Position numbers and translations under genes: made by a program. Under the pieces are notes generated by a model. The model saw only the letters and a list, made by a program, of their open reading frames with translations, ran no database searches and had not been told where the DNA came from. From Branchiostoma floridae (lineage: Eukaryota; Chordata; Leptocardii; Amphioxiformes; Branchiostomatidae), in contig NC_049990.1 in the NCBI RefSeq assembly GCF_000003815.2, forward strand, positions 6,696,032 to 6,760,031: a DNA stretch of 64,000 bases, written 5' to 3'. This document shows positions 33,740 to 45,620 of this stretch, piece by piece. The first letter of the stretch is position 1. Every line of letters starts with the position of its first letter.

Positions 33740-36200
33740 CATCTTCATTACCAGTGTCATATTTGGACAAATTGACAAAATGCTATTGTTGACCATCTTT
33801 TTGAGTCGTGAGAGTATTATCACCTGCCAACACTTGTTATAGTGAACTATTATATTTTATACTGTTCCAAGGTGGACATTGGATTGTCCCTGATCAATTT
33901 TTGTGAAATACTCCTCTTGGGTTGATCCCATATCTTTGTCTTATTTCATTCTTTTCAAAATAATTTGTCAGTCGGTTTGATTTTGACAGGCTTTTTTTTA
34001 CATTGCAGGTACCAGTGACAACATCTATGCAAGATGGAAACCTTCATTAAAAACTGCCTGCATTTCTATTACCCAATTTGTTGATATGATATTCCTAGCT
34101 TGTCTTGAAAGTTTGGATTTTTGTAGTCTATATACATATATATATCGCAAACTTCTAAAACACCACTGTACCATGAAGATAGTTGAACTTTTTTCCAACT
34201 TGTGTAACAGATGAAATCTTATGCTAGTACTGTAACAGTTATTTTACTAAGGATCAATAGTGCAGTGCACATTGGGATGTGGTCTGTGCTTGACATTAAG
34301 CATATATTTTGAGACTGTGTTTGGCATTGTAGAACTTCTTATAACGTTAGTTGTAAGATGACAATACTTTGGAGACATTAGACTTTGGTCATCTTGGTCA
34401 GATATTTAGAAGATGAAAAGAAGGCTTCAAGGAACTTTGAGACATAGATTAAACATTTAAAGGGTAGCTTTGTTGGAGTCAGTTGCTTGCCAGGTATCTT
34501 GTCAATATTTACACTTGCTAATATGTCTCTCTTTGGTTGACAACAAATTTGAAAAAGTTATGTGTACTTGTCTAGGGGACATATATGTACATTCAAAAAT
34601 GCTGATTCAGGAGTGTCATTGATGCAAGGATTTTATCAAGAACTAACTGTAAAAGCCACTAGGTCTGGTTCATGATACGAATGATAAATTTAATTTTCAA
34701 TCATTTTGGCTTGAGCAGTAGTTAACTAGCGTACATGTAAACAAAAGGACATAATGTGAATCTTCATATTTATTCATAGTGCCTTTCGGGTGTTTTGTGA
34801 TATGAATGCGGAAACGTTGGTGTAAGTATAACTGCATAGATGCATCTTTAATGAGGACCAATTCATTTCTAAGATCTCTAATGGTCTCTAATGCATGTTG
34901 CATGCCTACCTGCCAGGCTAGTGTGCTAGCTCTCAAGATTTTATACACTTCAGCAAGTTCAGCTGTACAATGTACAATGATGTAGTGTTACAACAATGGC
35001 TGTGAATGACGTTTCAGAATTACAATGTTCAATGATGTAATGAGTCTGTAATGTCAATAAATTAGATTGCTGTGAAGTCACGTTTCTTCTCTGATAACTC
35101 AGTTAGGATATAATCATCTGGTGTATTTTGCCAGCCAGTAGGTACCCAAAGTATAATTCAGATTTACATGAGTTTTGAAGTTTTAATGACATGTACATTG
35201 GCAGGACTGTGGTTGGGGCATTTTCCAACACAGTGCTTTAGAGCACTCAAAGCTTATAACGTCAATAACTTATACTAACGATACAGCGCATTGGAGTTAA
35301 CGTTATAGAGCACATTTCGCGAGAAAACTGGTCAGAAACCCGATCGGAAAACTCACCATTTTCCCCAAAAAGCTTCTTATCTTTTTTGATTTCTGAATTG
35401 TTGGTCAGTACTCATTTCTTAAAACTGGCAAGTGTTTCCTCTAAAGCTTTGAATTAAAGATTTTATATGTTGGCAACTGCGGTCCGACCACGGCAGACGA
35501 TAGTTTCGCAGCCATGGTTGCTCGGTCGTTCCCAAGGCACAGTGTACTGCACACCCTGGGAACGAGGTCATATGTCACGGGTCACGCGTCACTTCCGGTT
35601 TGAGCTTTGCACACGGCACCATAGCGGTTGCAGCACTACGAAAAATATTTCACCAGGCCAGGTTCCGAAGTTTGCTACGGAAAAACTGACGCGTCTTACG
35701 TGCGGAAAGAAGGCAACGGGTACTAAGGAGGTTGGGGGATACTTAAGAACAACAGGTGGGAATTTGGGTGTCTTTTGACTAAAATACCAAATCGGTTTCT
35801 TGTTTTCAGAAAAAAAACCAAGGAGCTTTTAACCGTTAACGTTATAAAAGCTCCTTGAAAAAACCAAGCCCATCAACGTTGTATAATGGTTAACGTTACC
35901 CAGTAACCAAGGAGGTTAACTAACTTAAGTAACTTAAATCATGCGTAGGCCCTTGGGAAAAAAATGATGTGTTTCTAGAATACACAACCAACCATAGCAA
36001 AATCCTTCCGACCCTACTAAACCTTTTTTTAAAGGTCGCAGGTATATAGGGATATCTTTAATGAATCTGACTATTGAAGGAGCTTTCCTTTTCATGACAT
36101 TACATTCTGTTTATACAACGGATGTTAACGGATTGCACTTGAACAGTTGATGTAAGAAGGTGTAGTAAATACCATAATGTTACTTCTTTAAATTTGTTTA
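33740..36200. other. gene-free stretch
   Basis: AT-rich and without a recognised exon up to about 35460. The inverted partner of 31320-31420 lies at 35575-35665. A short palindrome (AGGAGCTTTTAAC..GTTATAAAAGCTCCT) lies at 35816-35858. The plus frame at 35467-35778 runs through the repeat and has no family feature. Confidence 0.45.
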
Positions 36201-36396
36201 GTTTATTGATATGCTTGTAACGTTACAATATCTGTATTATAATATAATACACTTACATCATACAGAGGGTTGTCCCTGCTCTCCTCGCCATCGTCAGCTA
36301 CGAACCGGCTGTCTTCAGTGTTTCGCCCCTTTCTATCGCAGAACACCTCTTTGCCGGCGGGGCGGCAGTGGTGGCCAATCACTGCCTGGCGAGGAG

Positions 36397-36807
36397 TTAG
36401 TTGCTTTCTCTCAGCTTCCACACCCAGTAGGACGCCTCTTGTGTCGTCTCTGTTATTTTCCGCGTTAAGTCCCTTCTCTTCTTTCCCACCACTCCGAGGA
36501 ACCCGAGGGTTCTCCACATAGACTCAGCTATGAACCCCCTGCAGCCGACTTCCACTGGGCAGTTCCTTGTTTTCCACCCCCTTTCCCTGCAGTTGGTTAC
36601 TAACTCCTGGTACTTTTGAAGTTTCCTCTCTTGGGCTTCTTCTACCCTATCTTCCCAGGAAACGGTGAGTTCCACCAACACCAGTTGTTTAGTCCTCCTG
36701 GAATACATAATTATATCGGGTCTCAGGTTTGTGGTGATAATGTCTTTCGGGAATTCAAGCTGTTTCCCAATATCCGCTTGTATGACCCAATCATTTGCTG
36801 TTGTCAT
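36397..36807 (-). pseudogene. retroelement restriction-like endonuclease fragment
   Basis: A 136-codon open frame without host-gene features. It reads NLRPDIIMYSRRTKQLVLVELT, with a P-D pair at residues 30-31 and a V-E-L-T strand at 45-48. WEDRVEEAQERK, LQKYQELV and a VEVGCRGF block follow. The PD..E-x-T arrangement before a long helix is what is seen in PD-(D/E)XK-type (restriction-like) endonuclease domains at the C-terminus of site-specific non-LTR retrotransposons and in related dispersed ORFs. No reverse transcriptase is found beside it, so it is a 5'-truncated remnant. A search against REL-ENDO profiles would decide. Confidence 0.5.
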
Positions 36808-39111
36808 TATGCCTGGTTGGTCTCTATGCCCACTACACCAGATATTATTACTATTGTTATATGATGATAATGTAATGGAGAAAACATTGGTTCCTGATGC
36901 GTATCAGTGGATACGGAACTTTTGAGAAGCAGAAAAGCAAGCATTATGTTACCTTGCAATTTTTTTTGTATGCTATAATTTTTGCTATTTATGACGACTA
37001 TATGCACAGTTTTCCTCTCAAAAGAAAATCGGCAAGTTTTACAAATTGTGGTACCAAGTTCTGTTAAAACCAGCAACTTTTTTTTCATTTCAGAAACAAA
37101 TTTTGATAGGAGCAAAATTATCTCCTGGCTCCGGGGGTCACCTAAGGACAATAAGCCTGTATGTTAAAATATGATGTCCTGAATCGAACTATCCTCAGGT
37201 AAGTTTGGCAAGTTCTCCTTATAATGCATTTATGATAAGTGAAGAATTCCGCCAAACGTCATGTTTGCTTTGTACAATAAGCTCAATATTTAGTTCCCTA
37301 TTCTATTATTGGTAATAATCAATAGAAATACCACAGTATGACGTTTCTCAACCCTAAAAATCAATACTAATTGACTGTGAAAGAAGAAGCTTGCCATACT
37401 GTCCAGGTAAGAAAAATACATATTCATGATCTTCATTACAGCTTTACAGGAACTTTTCTTTGGAAAATAGCGTATGAAGACAGTTCCAGGTTGGAGTAAC
37501 CAAGTGGGGGATAGCTCTAGATCAGAAGGGTGTGTATTTCAAATTTGTTTCTTTTTGGTGTTATTGTTGTTGACACATTTGACAGATGAAACATTTCAGA
37601 AGTACAGTAATACACTTGAAATGCATGTACCAGTTTGCACTGGTATGATTTTGCAGTGAAGAGGTCATGACGAAATCCTTGAAAATAAAACCACTACGTA
37701 TGGTTTGTTTGGGTTTACAATGTATTACTAACGTTACTGTACTACGGAACTGTTTCTACTGCAAACTAAAAAGCTGCTTAAAACTCATTTCCCCTTCTAC
37801 TGCGAAATTAAGTGAATTTTACTGTATTATGATCAGATAAATGTTAAGAAAACTATTTTGAGAACACCAGTACTAGTACTGTAAAGTGTGTGGAACTTGT
37901 GACTTGGAGTTATTGACATATGGGATTGTAAATTTACTTAATTACGTATATATGATTCATCTGTTGACACAAGGTAGCAGTTCCATTCATTGACTCTTGT
38001 TATGTTATTTTTGGTGCTCCATTGATTGTTAAGGTGGTGGTGGGTTTATAATGTTTTTCGATTGGGTGTGGGGAAGGATCTGTATGTTTGTGTGTGAGTG
38101 AGTATGTTTGTGGACAGCCCAAATTAGTTATGGAGGAATCTCTATGATATTTAGTATGCAGGTAGGTGTCTGCAAAATGAAAGGTTCAATATTGGGCCCC
38201 ACTGTGACCTCCTATTTTTGTGTCCATGTTCTGGACTTAGTGTATGTTTTTTTTTTTTGTGGCAGGAAGCTCTTGGCTTTCATCTTTCAGTGCACCTTAT
38301 TATCAATCACTCTGAGACACTACAAGTTGTGGACAGGATATGTTCCACTACTTGATTCAATTAACAAATAAGTCTACCTCACTCACTTACGCACTCTCAC
38401 TATCAACTAATTATTTGACTGTTAACTCCCACTGATAGGGTACTCAATGTGTACAAATGTCTTAAGGCAGATAAAAGAGATAACCTTAGTGTGAAACTGT
38501 TTAATTATTCAGCAGGTTGCAGCTAAATGTACGGTTGGACATAGAACTAACTGCCAACAAATTTGATTAACCCCCTGACCTCCGAGGGTGTTACCACTTA
38601 TACTGATGGACCAAATGTCCCTGAACTCACTTTAGCCAGTTTAGGTTATATTAGAGTGACTTTAGGGTCAAAGTCTAGTAGGGAAATTATTACATAGCTT
38701 TACTCACATAGGCCCAGTGGAAACTGTCGTGTATGATTCTTTTTGGTACCCCTATTCTCAGGTGTGGTGGGCTTTTGATAATGCTCTTTCAATACCAGTA
38801 TGTGCTATGTAATTGTAATTGTCCATGGCCACTGTATTGTATGGAGTCCAGTCTTGTTAGCTTTGGACCAAAGCTCGCCACCCCTTGGGGTAGCAACCAT
38901 CAGGAGCGGACCAAAGCTAACATGACGGGACTCCAGACTACTGCATATACCAAAGAGCCCATGACTTATTTGACCTATAAATTATGATATATCAATATAT
39001 GATATTTGATTGTGATAATATAGTGATATTGATCATATACATGACCAGACATGATTTCCCCAGGTGCTTTACATAACGCTATATTTTCTCTGTCGCCTTT
39101 TCTGCACGCAG
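36808..39111. other. gene-free 5' flank of the DRAM-like gene
   Basis: No convincing exon. A 27-bp inverted repeat (GTCTTGTTAGCTTTGG at about 38850, CCAAAGCTAACATGAC at about 38907) forms a roughly 90-bp hairpin at 38840-38931. Upstream promoter and noncoding exons of the DRAM-like gene probably lie here but cannot be placed. Confidence 0.4.
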
Positions 39112-39121
39112 GGTAGGAAAC

Positions 39122-42100
39122 ATGAGGTAAGTCTAGATCTGCTTTGCTCTTTTTCCTCTTGCTGGATTGGATAATTCATAAATGCATGACTTTTTGCAAT
39201 CTTGGATAAAAATTCGACGATGTTAGGGGACTTAAGCTAATGAATGTAGTTCATTTCATCTTAGATAGATAGCCAGCAAATGGAAGATAGTGTGGCTGGC
39301 ATACAGGCTATTGGTATCCAGCAATATTATACATTTTGTACATGTAGCTCCTGAGTCTCTTCTGTCCTCTCCGCAAACACATGGAGGCCACAGAAGAGAC
39401 TTGGAGGCTACATGTATAATACGGTTGGGTACAAGGCTAGGCTATTGGATAATATATCTAATGCATGGAACATTCATTTTTTGGATGAATGCATGGGTTT
39501 GTCAATGAATGTCCACCTTTTTAGTAGTAACTGTTTGTAAAGAAACCAACTTTTTTGGCCAGGGCAATTTCATTCTATTTCCAACCTTAATGTATAGTCT
39601 ACTTCTTGTTCACTTGCAATAGACCAGCCCTGAATGTCCATGACAATTACCACAATACATTGACTGAGATGGGTGGGGCTATGGGATTGGTCCATTAGCA
39701 TCCAGGCATGAATTTTCAAATAAAACTTACCATTATTAATGCTCATGATTGTCCCACTACAGGAGCTCGGCAACAAGCAAACCAAAGATGGGGTCCCATC
39801 CCTGCTGCATCCTGCCCATAGTGGTTGGAGTGGGCACCACCATCATGTTTTTTGTATGGTGAGTACTGAGTACTATTACATGTAAACAGTGTTATAAAAG
39901 AATAGAATGAAAAAAGAGAACAAAAAAAATAGAACAAAAAAAAAGTAGGAAAAAGTAAGTTAACATACGTAGAATCCACAACTACTTGATAAAGCGTCTT
40001 GATATGCATGTTTTGAAAGAAGCTACAGGTTACTGCAACTGTTTTTATGGCAATTCATTATCTCATTACATTTCTAGAAAACTCTTTACAGGTATCAATG
40101 TTACTACCTTCATTTCCTTTTTTTTTTGTCATAAGAAATATGGAGTTTCTGACCTTTCAATTGTGTAACAGGTCAGAATACACCCCTGGTCAGAATGTAC
40201 TTAGCTATATTATTCCTTTCTTCTTTTTCCACAGCTATGCTATTGCAGTCTACAATGATCACACAGTAAAAAACTTTCCTTTTATAAGGTAAGAATGCAG
40301 AACTGAAAAGTTTTACAGTACTTTTAAATAACTGATAGCTTAAATTTGTCTTGTTCAAATATTTTTATCTGTGATGCTATTGTCAGGTTCAGCCACAATA
40401 CCCTTGTTTAATAGGATAGACTTCTTCTTACAGTACTTGTTACGATATAGTCCTCCATACAGCATTGTCTCACCTATGGTGTATACAATACTAGTAGATC
40501 TTCGTGAGGCTCTGCTAAACTGGGCTGAGGTTTCCACTTTTGTGGGTGTGGCCTCTAACCAGCTGTCAGCCAATCAAAGGATTACGTGAATGTTTCCTTC
40601 AGGTAAAGGTAATTCTGATTGGTTGACAGCTGGTTAGAGGCCATGCCCACAAAATTGGAAACCTCAGCCCAGTTTAGCAGATCTTCCCCAAGGTACACTT
40701 ATATTGTATAGGCCACAGGTGAGGCTGTGTATTGGAGAATGCTCATAGCAAAGGCTGTACCAGTGGTTTTGTGACATGTTTGAAGAAAGTTTTTTTTTTC
40801 TATTTCTGACAGTGACACGGGCGTGTATCCCCCAGAGAGAGGCATCTTCACTTTATCATTCAATCTATCTGCATTTGGAGGTATGTATACCTTCCTGTAC
40901 ATTAACGCAGAAGTCATGTGAGGGTATAGGATTGGCAATTTGACCAAACAATTAGATTTTAGGAAATATGTGAAATTTGCTTTTCCTAGAATTATCTCAT
41001 TGCCACCAAGGACAGTAGGGGCATCCTCACTCATCATCATCACATCCTCACTAGATAGCACAATACAGGCAGCTACAACATGTGTAAAGGTTAGGTGTGA
41101 CGGGTCATTCAGTATAAAATAAACGTTACTGCTGCCACTCCATGTGCCTGTGAAGCTGGTGTGTTTTGTCAAAGGGTTGTTATATCAGCTATACGAATAC
41201 TGAAATATAAGAAAATGATGAAATATATGCTGGACCTTCTATTCTGTTAGAAATTTGATCTTGTTTGTCTATTACATGATTTTCCCTATTCTGTGCCTGC
41301 CCCAGGTCTGGTGTTGATGTACTTGAGGTATTGTTATATCTCACAATCTGACGGCCCTCGCAAACTCAACTTGTTCACGTTTGGCTGTGGCATCCTTGTC
41401 TGCCTCGGTCTCATGATGGTCGGTGCTTTTCAGGTATGCAGTTTGAGTTTATCCAAGACAACAGGGCTGTCCCCCCTGTTTGGAAATGTGACATTGCCCT
41501 TAAGGGTCCTCTGTGTGACACAAACTCTGCTGTCCAAGGCTGTAACTGGCCTTCCCTGGCCAGATTTTGGGCAGACTGCTGTAAGCAAGATTTAATCAGG
41601 CTATTTAAATAAGTATATTAAGGAGGTCTAGGGGCATGGGCCCCTAGCAGATTTTGGGCTGTTTCCTGCATTTTCAAAGGTGAATTTGATTAAATCAGGA
41701 TTTCAAAGCTATATGTTGTAAATTTTGTGAAAATACACATGAAGCACATTTATATGTACAATGCATTAGCAGTTCAAATCAGAACTAATCCTAAAAGACT
41801 ACAACTTCTCTCCCTGTGTTCCCCCTGTAGTGGTTTGACATGTTATATCCCCACATGCATGATTGGGGCTGTGATGGCGTTTGCCCTGGGTATTGTGTAC
41901 ATCTGGCTTGACACCATCCTCAGCTACAAGCAATTAGTGCAAATTTATGACATGTTCATAAAACAAGTGTTCAACTGGAGGATTCTATTTTTATGTTTGA
42001 TAGAATCGTGTATATGTGTCTCATACATATTTTTATGACCTGAATTGTAATTCTTTGAATTTGCCTCTTGCTGCTGCCTGGGTTTGTTAATAGATATGCA

Positions 42101-43453
42101 TTATTATCATCATTATTTTTAAATCCTATTTCTTACTCAGCAGTCACTAATTAATACTAAATCGCTAAAAGTAATATTATGTGTTAATCCTTAATTGAGA
42201 TTTTAAGAAATATGCGGAAATGTCAGAATTATCTTGTCAATCATATCCAGTTGCTTGAGTAACAGCTTTTTGGCGTATTACCTGGATCACGTGTAACCTT
42301 CATCGTCACTTGTCTTCCTGTTTTCCCCCAATAGTGGTCAGACATGTTATATCCCCACATGGTGGGTGCCGTGATGGCGTTTGCCCTGGGTATTGTCTAC
42401 ATCTGGCTGGATACGATCCTCAGCTACAAGCTGCAGCCGCTGTCTACCAGCGTGTGGGCCTTCAGGGCTCGACTTCTGGTGGCTACCCTGGCCACCGTCA
42501 GCGGAGGTGTCAGTATCCTTTAGAGTATTGATATTCATTGCCTCCATATATGGTATAGTTTTCAGTGTTCTTCTTCCGTTAGTGCCCACAATCGTCACGT
42601 TGATCATTATGGCATGCACACAATTAAGGTACCCCGATTGTAAGTATGATCCACTCCCACTGGAAAGGACCCCTAATCTTTTCAATAAGTGTGGTGGGTT
42701 CTTAAAAGTGCTTGAAGTGTGGCTCTCCCTAACATGTGACCTCCATTTAATGTGCTATCCAAGGAACAGCCCTAGCTGAAGCTAGGTACTCATTTTTCAC
42801 CTGAATGAAGTGAGGAAAGTCTTGTAAAGTGCGTTTCCCAAGGGCACAAGATCAGAGACATGGCAGGTTTCAAACCTAGGACCTGAGCCCAAAGCGCTGC
42901 TGATTACGCCACACCATCTCACTTATGGTGTTTCTGTTAAGTTTGTATCTCCGATATATAGGCAGAGAGAGACAGGAAGTAAAGGGCAAATGTCATAGTC
43001 CTGCAGTAGTAACAGGAAAGAGGTGTTAGTATAAGTCTATTGAAGAGGCTAGTAATTCCTGTGAAGGTAGTGTTTTCGCACCAAAAAGCAGTTACTGTAT
43101 CCAGTTGCTTGAGTAACTGCTTTTCGGTGTGTCTTATTACCTGGATGTCTAACCTTCATTGACGTAGGCTTTTTGGTCTGTCTGTGTCTTCCTTAACATG
43201 GCTACTAGTGTTTGTGTTTGGTGGCATCATCTTCTCAAGGGACGACTACCCGTACGCTGTTCGTCTGGCGGCGGTTGGCGGGGAGTGGGCGTTGGGAATT
43301 GGCCTTCTCGTCTACATCGTCACGCTGTGTGCGGAAATCAGGAAAGTCCGGAGGATAGCTGTCGTGATGGACATCTCAGGAAGGTTTGATGTGTCCAACA
43401 CTCACGAGTTGAGGGCTTCCAGAGTTATCATGAACCATGATATTCCAGAGTAG
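39122..43453 (+). CDS. Frag1/DRAM/Sfk1-family membrane protein (DRAM2/TMEM150-like)
   Basis: Exons: 39763-39858 (ATG at 39788), 40235-40288, 40813-40880, 41306-41433, 42335-42506 and 43209-43453. Phases join to a 245-residue protein. A 15-nt exon at 39112-39126 with ATG at 39122 joins in frame and would add ten residues (MRSSATSKPK); either start is possible. The order fits the family: a first membrane helix (CILPIVVGVGTTIMFFV), then NFPFISDTGVYPPERGIF, which matches the PYIS-DTG..P(E/Q) signature of DRAM/TMEM150 proteins. Further helices lie around LFTFGCGILVCLGLMMVGAF, VGAVMAFALGIVYIWLDTI, LLVATLATVSG and WALGIGLLVYIVTL. Six membrane segments in all. Family members act in lysosomal/autophagy or plasma-membrane lipid regulation; the exact role is not shown here. 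The donor after 42506 is GTGTCA (weak). AATAAA at 43727 is a likely poly(A) signal. Confidence 0.85.
39336..39420. repeat. hairpin repeat in DRAM-like gene intron
   Basis: TACATGTAGCTCCTGAGTCT pairs with AGACTTGGAGGCTACATGTA around a short loop, and CTTCTGTCCTC pairs roughly with CCACAGAAG. The same words occur at 19540-19575 and, in part, at 43500-43540 and 44255-44290, so this is a dispersed family. Confidence 0.6.
40511..40690. repeat. foldback element in DRAM-like gene intron
   Basis: The left arm (about 40511-40585) reads TCTGCTAAACTGGGCTGAGG, TTTCCACTTTTGTGGG, GCCTCTAACCAGCTGTCAGC. The right arm (about 40610-40690) is its inverse with a few changes. The loop is about 25 bp. Most of the element is stem, so it would form a long hairpin in the pre-mRNA. 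Confidence 0.8.
41831..41930 (+). pseudogene. broken duplicate of DRAM-like gene exon 5
   Basis: Closely matches the start of the real exon (42335-42430), including a pyrimidine tract and TAG acceptor directly before it. A CATG duplication after CCCCACATG makes it 4 bp longer (100 against 96), which shifts the frame and leads to a TGA within about 27 codons. Homology stops at CAGCTACAAG. The next base begins a dispersed repeat, so the rest of the exon and its donor are missing. Splicing into it would truncate the protein after the fourth coding exon. Confidence 0.8.
41931..42095 (+). repeat. dispersed repeat joined to the exon remnant
   Basis: CAATTAGTGCAAATTTATGA, ATTCTATTTTTATGTTTGAT and TTGTAATTCTTTGAATTTGC recur in the same order at 44625-44785, same orientation, downstream of the gene. 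It has no coding potential. Confidence 0.75.
42780..42930 (-). repeat. SINE-like repeat
   Basis: On the minus strand GTGTGGCGTAATCAGCAGCG resembles an A box and GGTTTGAAACC a B box at tRNA spacing. It is followed by a body with CACTTTACAAGACTTTCC, related to 10205-10260 and 48600-48660. It lies in the last intron of the DRAM-like gene. Confidence 0.5.
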
Positions 43454-45620
43454 TGTTAGTATAGAAGTAAAAATTAGCCTGGTATCCACCCCTATTGTAT
43501 ACGTAGCTGCTGAGACTATTTCATCCTCTCTGAGTAGAATGCGGAGTCCAGTGGTTAGGCCTAGGAAAAAAATGTTGTGTTTCCTGTTTCCCTACCTACC
43601 CTAGAAAAACCTGCCGACCCTATACATTTTTTGTGGGGTGAGCAGTGATGCCACATACTTAGTTTCCAGTTAGAATTTTTATTTAGCCTGCTTCCTGTTG
43701 AAGTAAAAACACTGCTTGTGCTATCTAATAAAGGATAAATGTATTTAATATGCACAAAATGAAAGTTTGACAAAGGAGGTTATATAACCTCCTTGGTTTG
43801 ACATTGAAAGACAAGTGTCTTCATGTATTTCAGTTAACTTTGTTCAACTGTATTGTAATATATTCCCTTTATATATAAAAGATAATCCCTACCTACCGAC
43901 AATAATTTTTTTCTGGACTGAAACAGGAAATTTCTTTTCCCTAGGCCTTAGCGACCCTGCCTCTGAACCAAGAAGTCATGAGTTCAAATCCTGACATGCA
44001 TGCTACTGGAAAAAGTCGCAGACCTTAAGACAGGACATTAAGCCTTGTTCCACTAGTACTGTTAATTGTACAATTTACTTCTCAAATAGAGTTAGGGGAA
44101 ATTCTCTGGCACAATTAAACTGTAAAGGTGAAATGTACAGTACAATTAGCATCTGTCTTCTACGACCAGTGGAAGATAATTGCATCTGTTCAGTGAGTTC
44201 ATTTGAGCTTAACTGTTTTGACTTTGCTTTCAGTTTTGCTCTTTGCAAGTAGGTGGGGAGGACAAATGAGACTCGGTAGCTATATGCAATACACTAGGGA
44301 TGGTTACTAGGTTAAATAAAGACAGCTACTGGTATACCTCATTTTAGACCACAGATTTGCTGCCATTTTTCCTTTAATGAATTACATGTAGTTCCAAAGA
44401 TTATTGACCACTAGAAATGCCAAAGTAAAATTCCCCAAGGGTGTTGATTTCTATTCCATGAAAATTGCTGCTGTAGTAATATCATTGAACCACTTAATGT
44501 TTGAGAGAATTACTGGTACATTTTTGCTGTGAGGCTCATGATATTGTGGAAAATAGAGGGTACTGTACTTAAATGTTGGTCAGAAAATGTGTGAAGATAT
44601 ATGTTCAATTCAAGTGGATAATAGCAATTAGTGCAAATTTATAACATGTCCATAAAACAATTGCCAAGTGCTCAAATGGAGAATTCTATTTTTATGTTTA
44701 ATGAAATTGTCTAAATGTGTCTCATACATTTTTATATGTCCTTAATTGTAATTCTTTGAATATGCTTCTTGCTGCTGTGTGGATTAAGTCTTTTATTAAT
44801 TGAGATTGTTAGAAATATGTTGAAATGTGTCAAAAATGCACCATTGATTTGTTAGATACACATAGTTTTATGGCATTTTCTGAGATCATTTTCTGTCATC
44901 ATAAGTCCCTTAAAAGTACCCTTCTTGAAATGATAGCAATTGAGACAGGATTGAAAAATCTTACATTTTTTTTTGCATGAACTTGAATGTGGAAAGTCAA
45001 ATGATATGCTGTGTTGCTGATGTATTGTTGTTTTTTTGTCTGGGAAATCAAAAAAAGCCTTTGCTTTTGTCCTGCAATGGACCCTTTTGCAGTATTTACA
45101 AAGGAAGTTTCTACAAACCAAACAGACAAAGCAGTGAGCAGAGAAAAGTCTGTATTTATACCATTATTCAGCACATACAATATGTTTTGTATATATACAT
45201 TGTGACTATTGTAATAGTATAATAGCGTTACTGTACCTCTATTTGAAAAGAATGTGAATTTTCTATTGTGCTGTCATAATTGTCAGAGTTACAAGAACTG
45301 AATGCGGCAGAACAAATCAACCAAGATATAAAATCAAAATTAAAAATGGTTAATTGCCAACATAGTGTTTAGTCCTTTTCTGGCTTTGAACGTTCCATAT
45401 GATAGACTGTTTCAAATACATTTTGAGACACATGTACTGTACACATGACTTGACTGGTCACTATAACATAATTGTGCTTTCCAATTTAGGTCACATTACA
45501 TGATGTTTCAAATGATGTACAATCTAAAACTTACACTTTGCCCTCCAGCTAGAAAGGCAGGCCACATTTGCATGTAACCAGCACAGCTTTGGATGAATAT
45601 CAGACAACATGTATTGTATT
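43454..45620. other. intergenic region between convergent genes
   Basis: Holds the DRAM-like gene poly(A) signal (AATAAA at 43727-43732), a short palindrome (AAGGAGGTTATATAACCTCCTT, about 43774-43795), a SINE-like copy at 43935-44060 (GAACCAAGAAGTCATGAGTT), and the second copy (44625-44785) of the repeat at 41931. No other exon was recognised. Confidence 0.5.

Noticed and set aside
33329-33842. Frames of 130-164 codons around 33.4-33.8 kb
   Set aside because: Most of each frame is the 317-N gap.
35467-35778. 103-codon plus-strand frame
   Set aside because: It contains the inverted repeat shared with 31.3 kb and no family motif.
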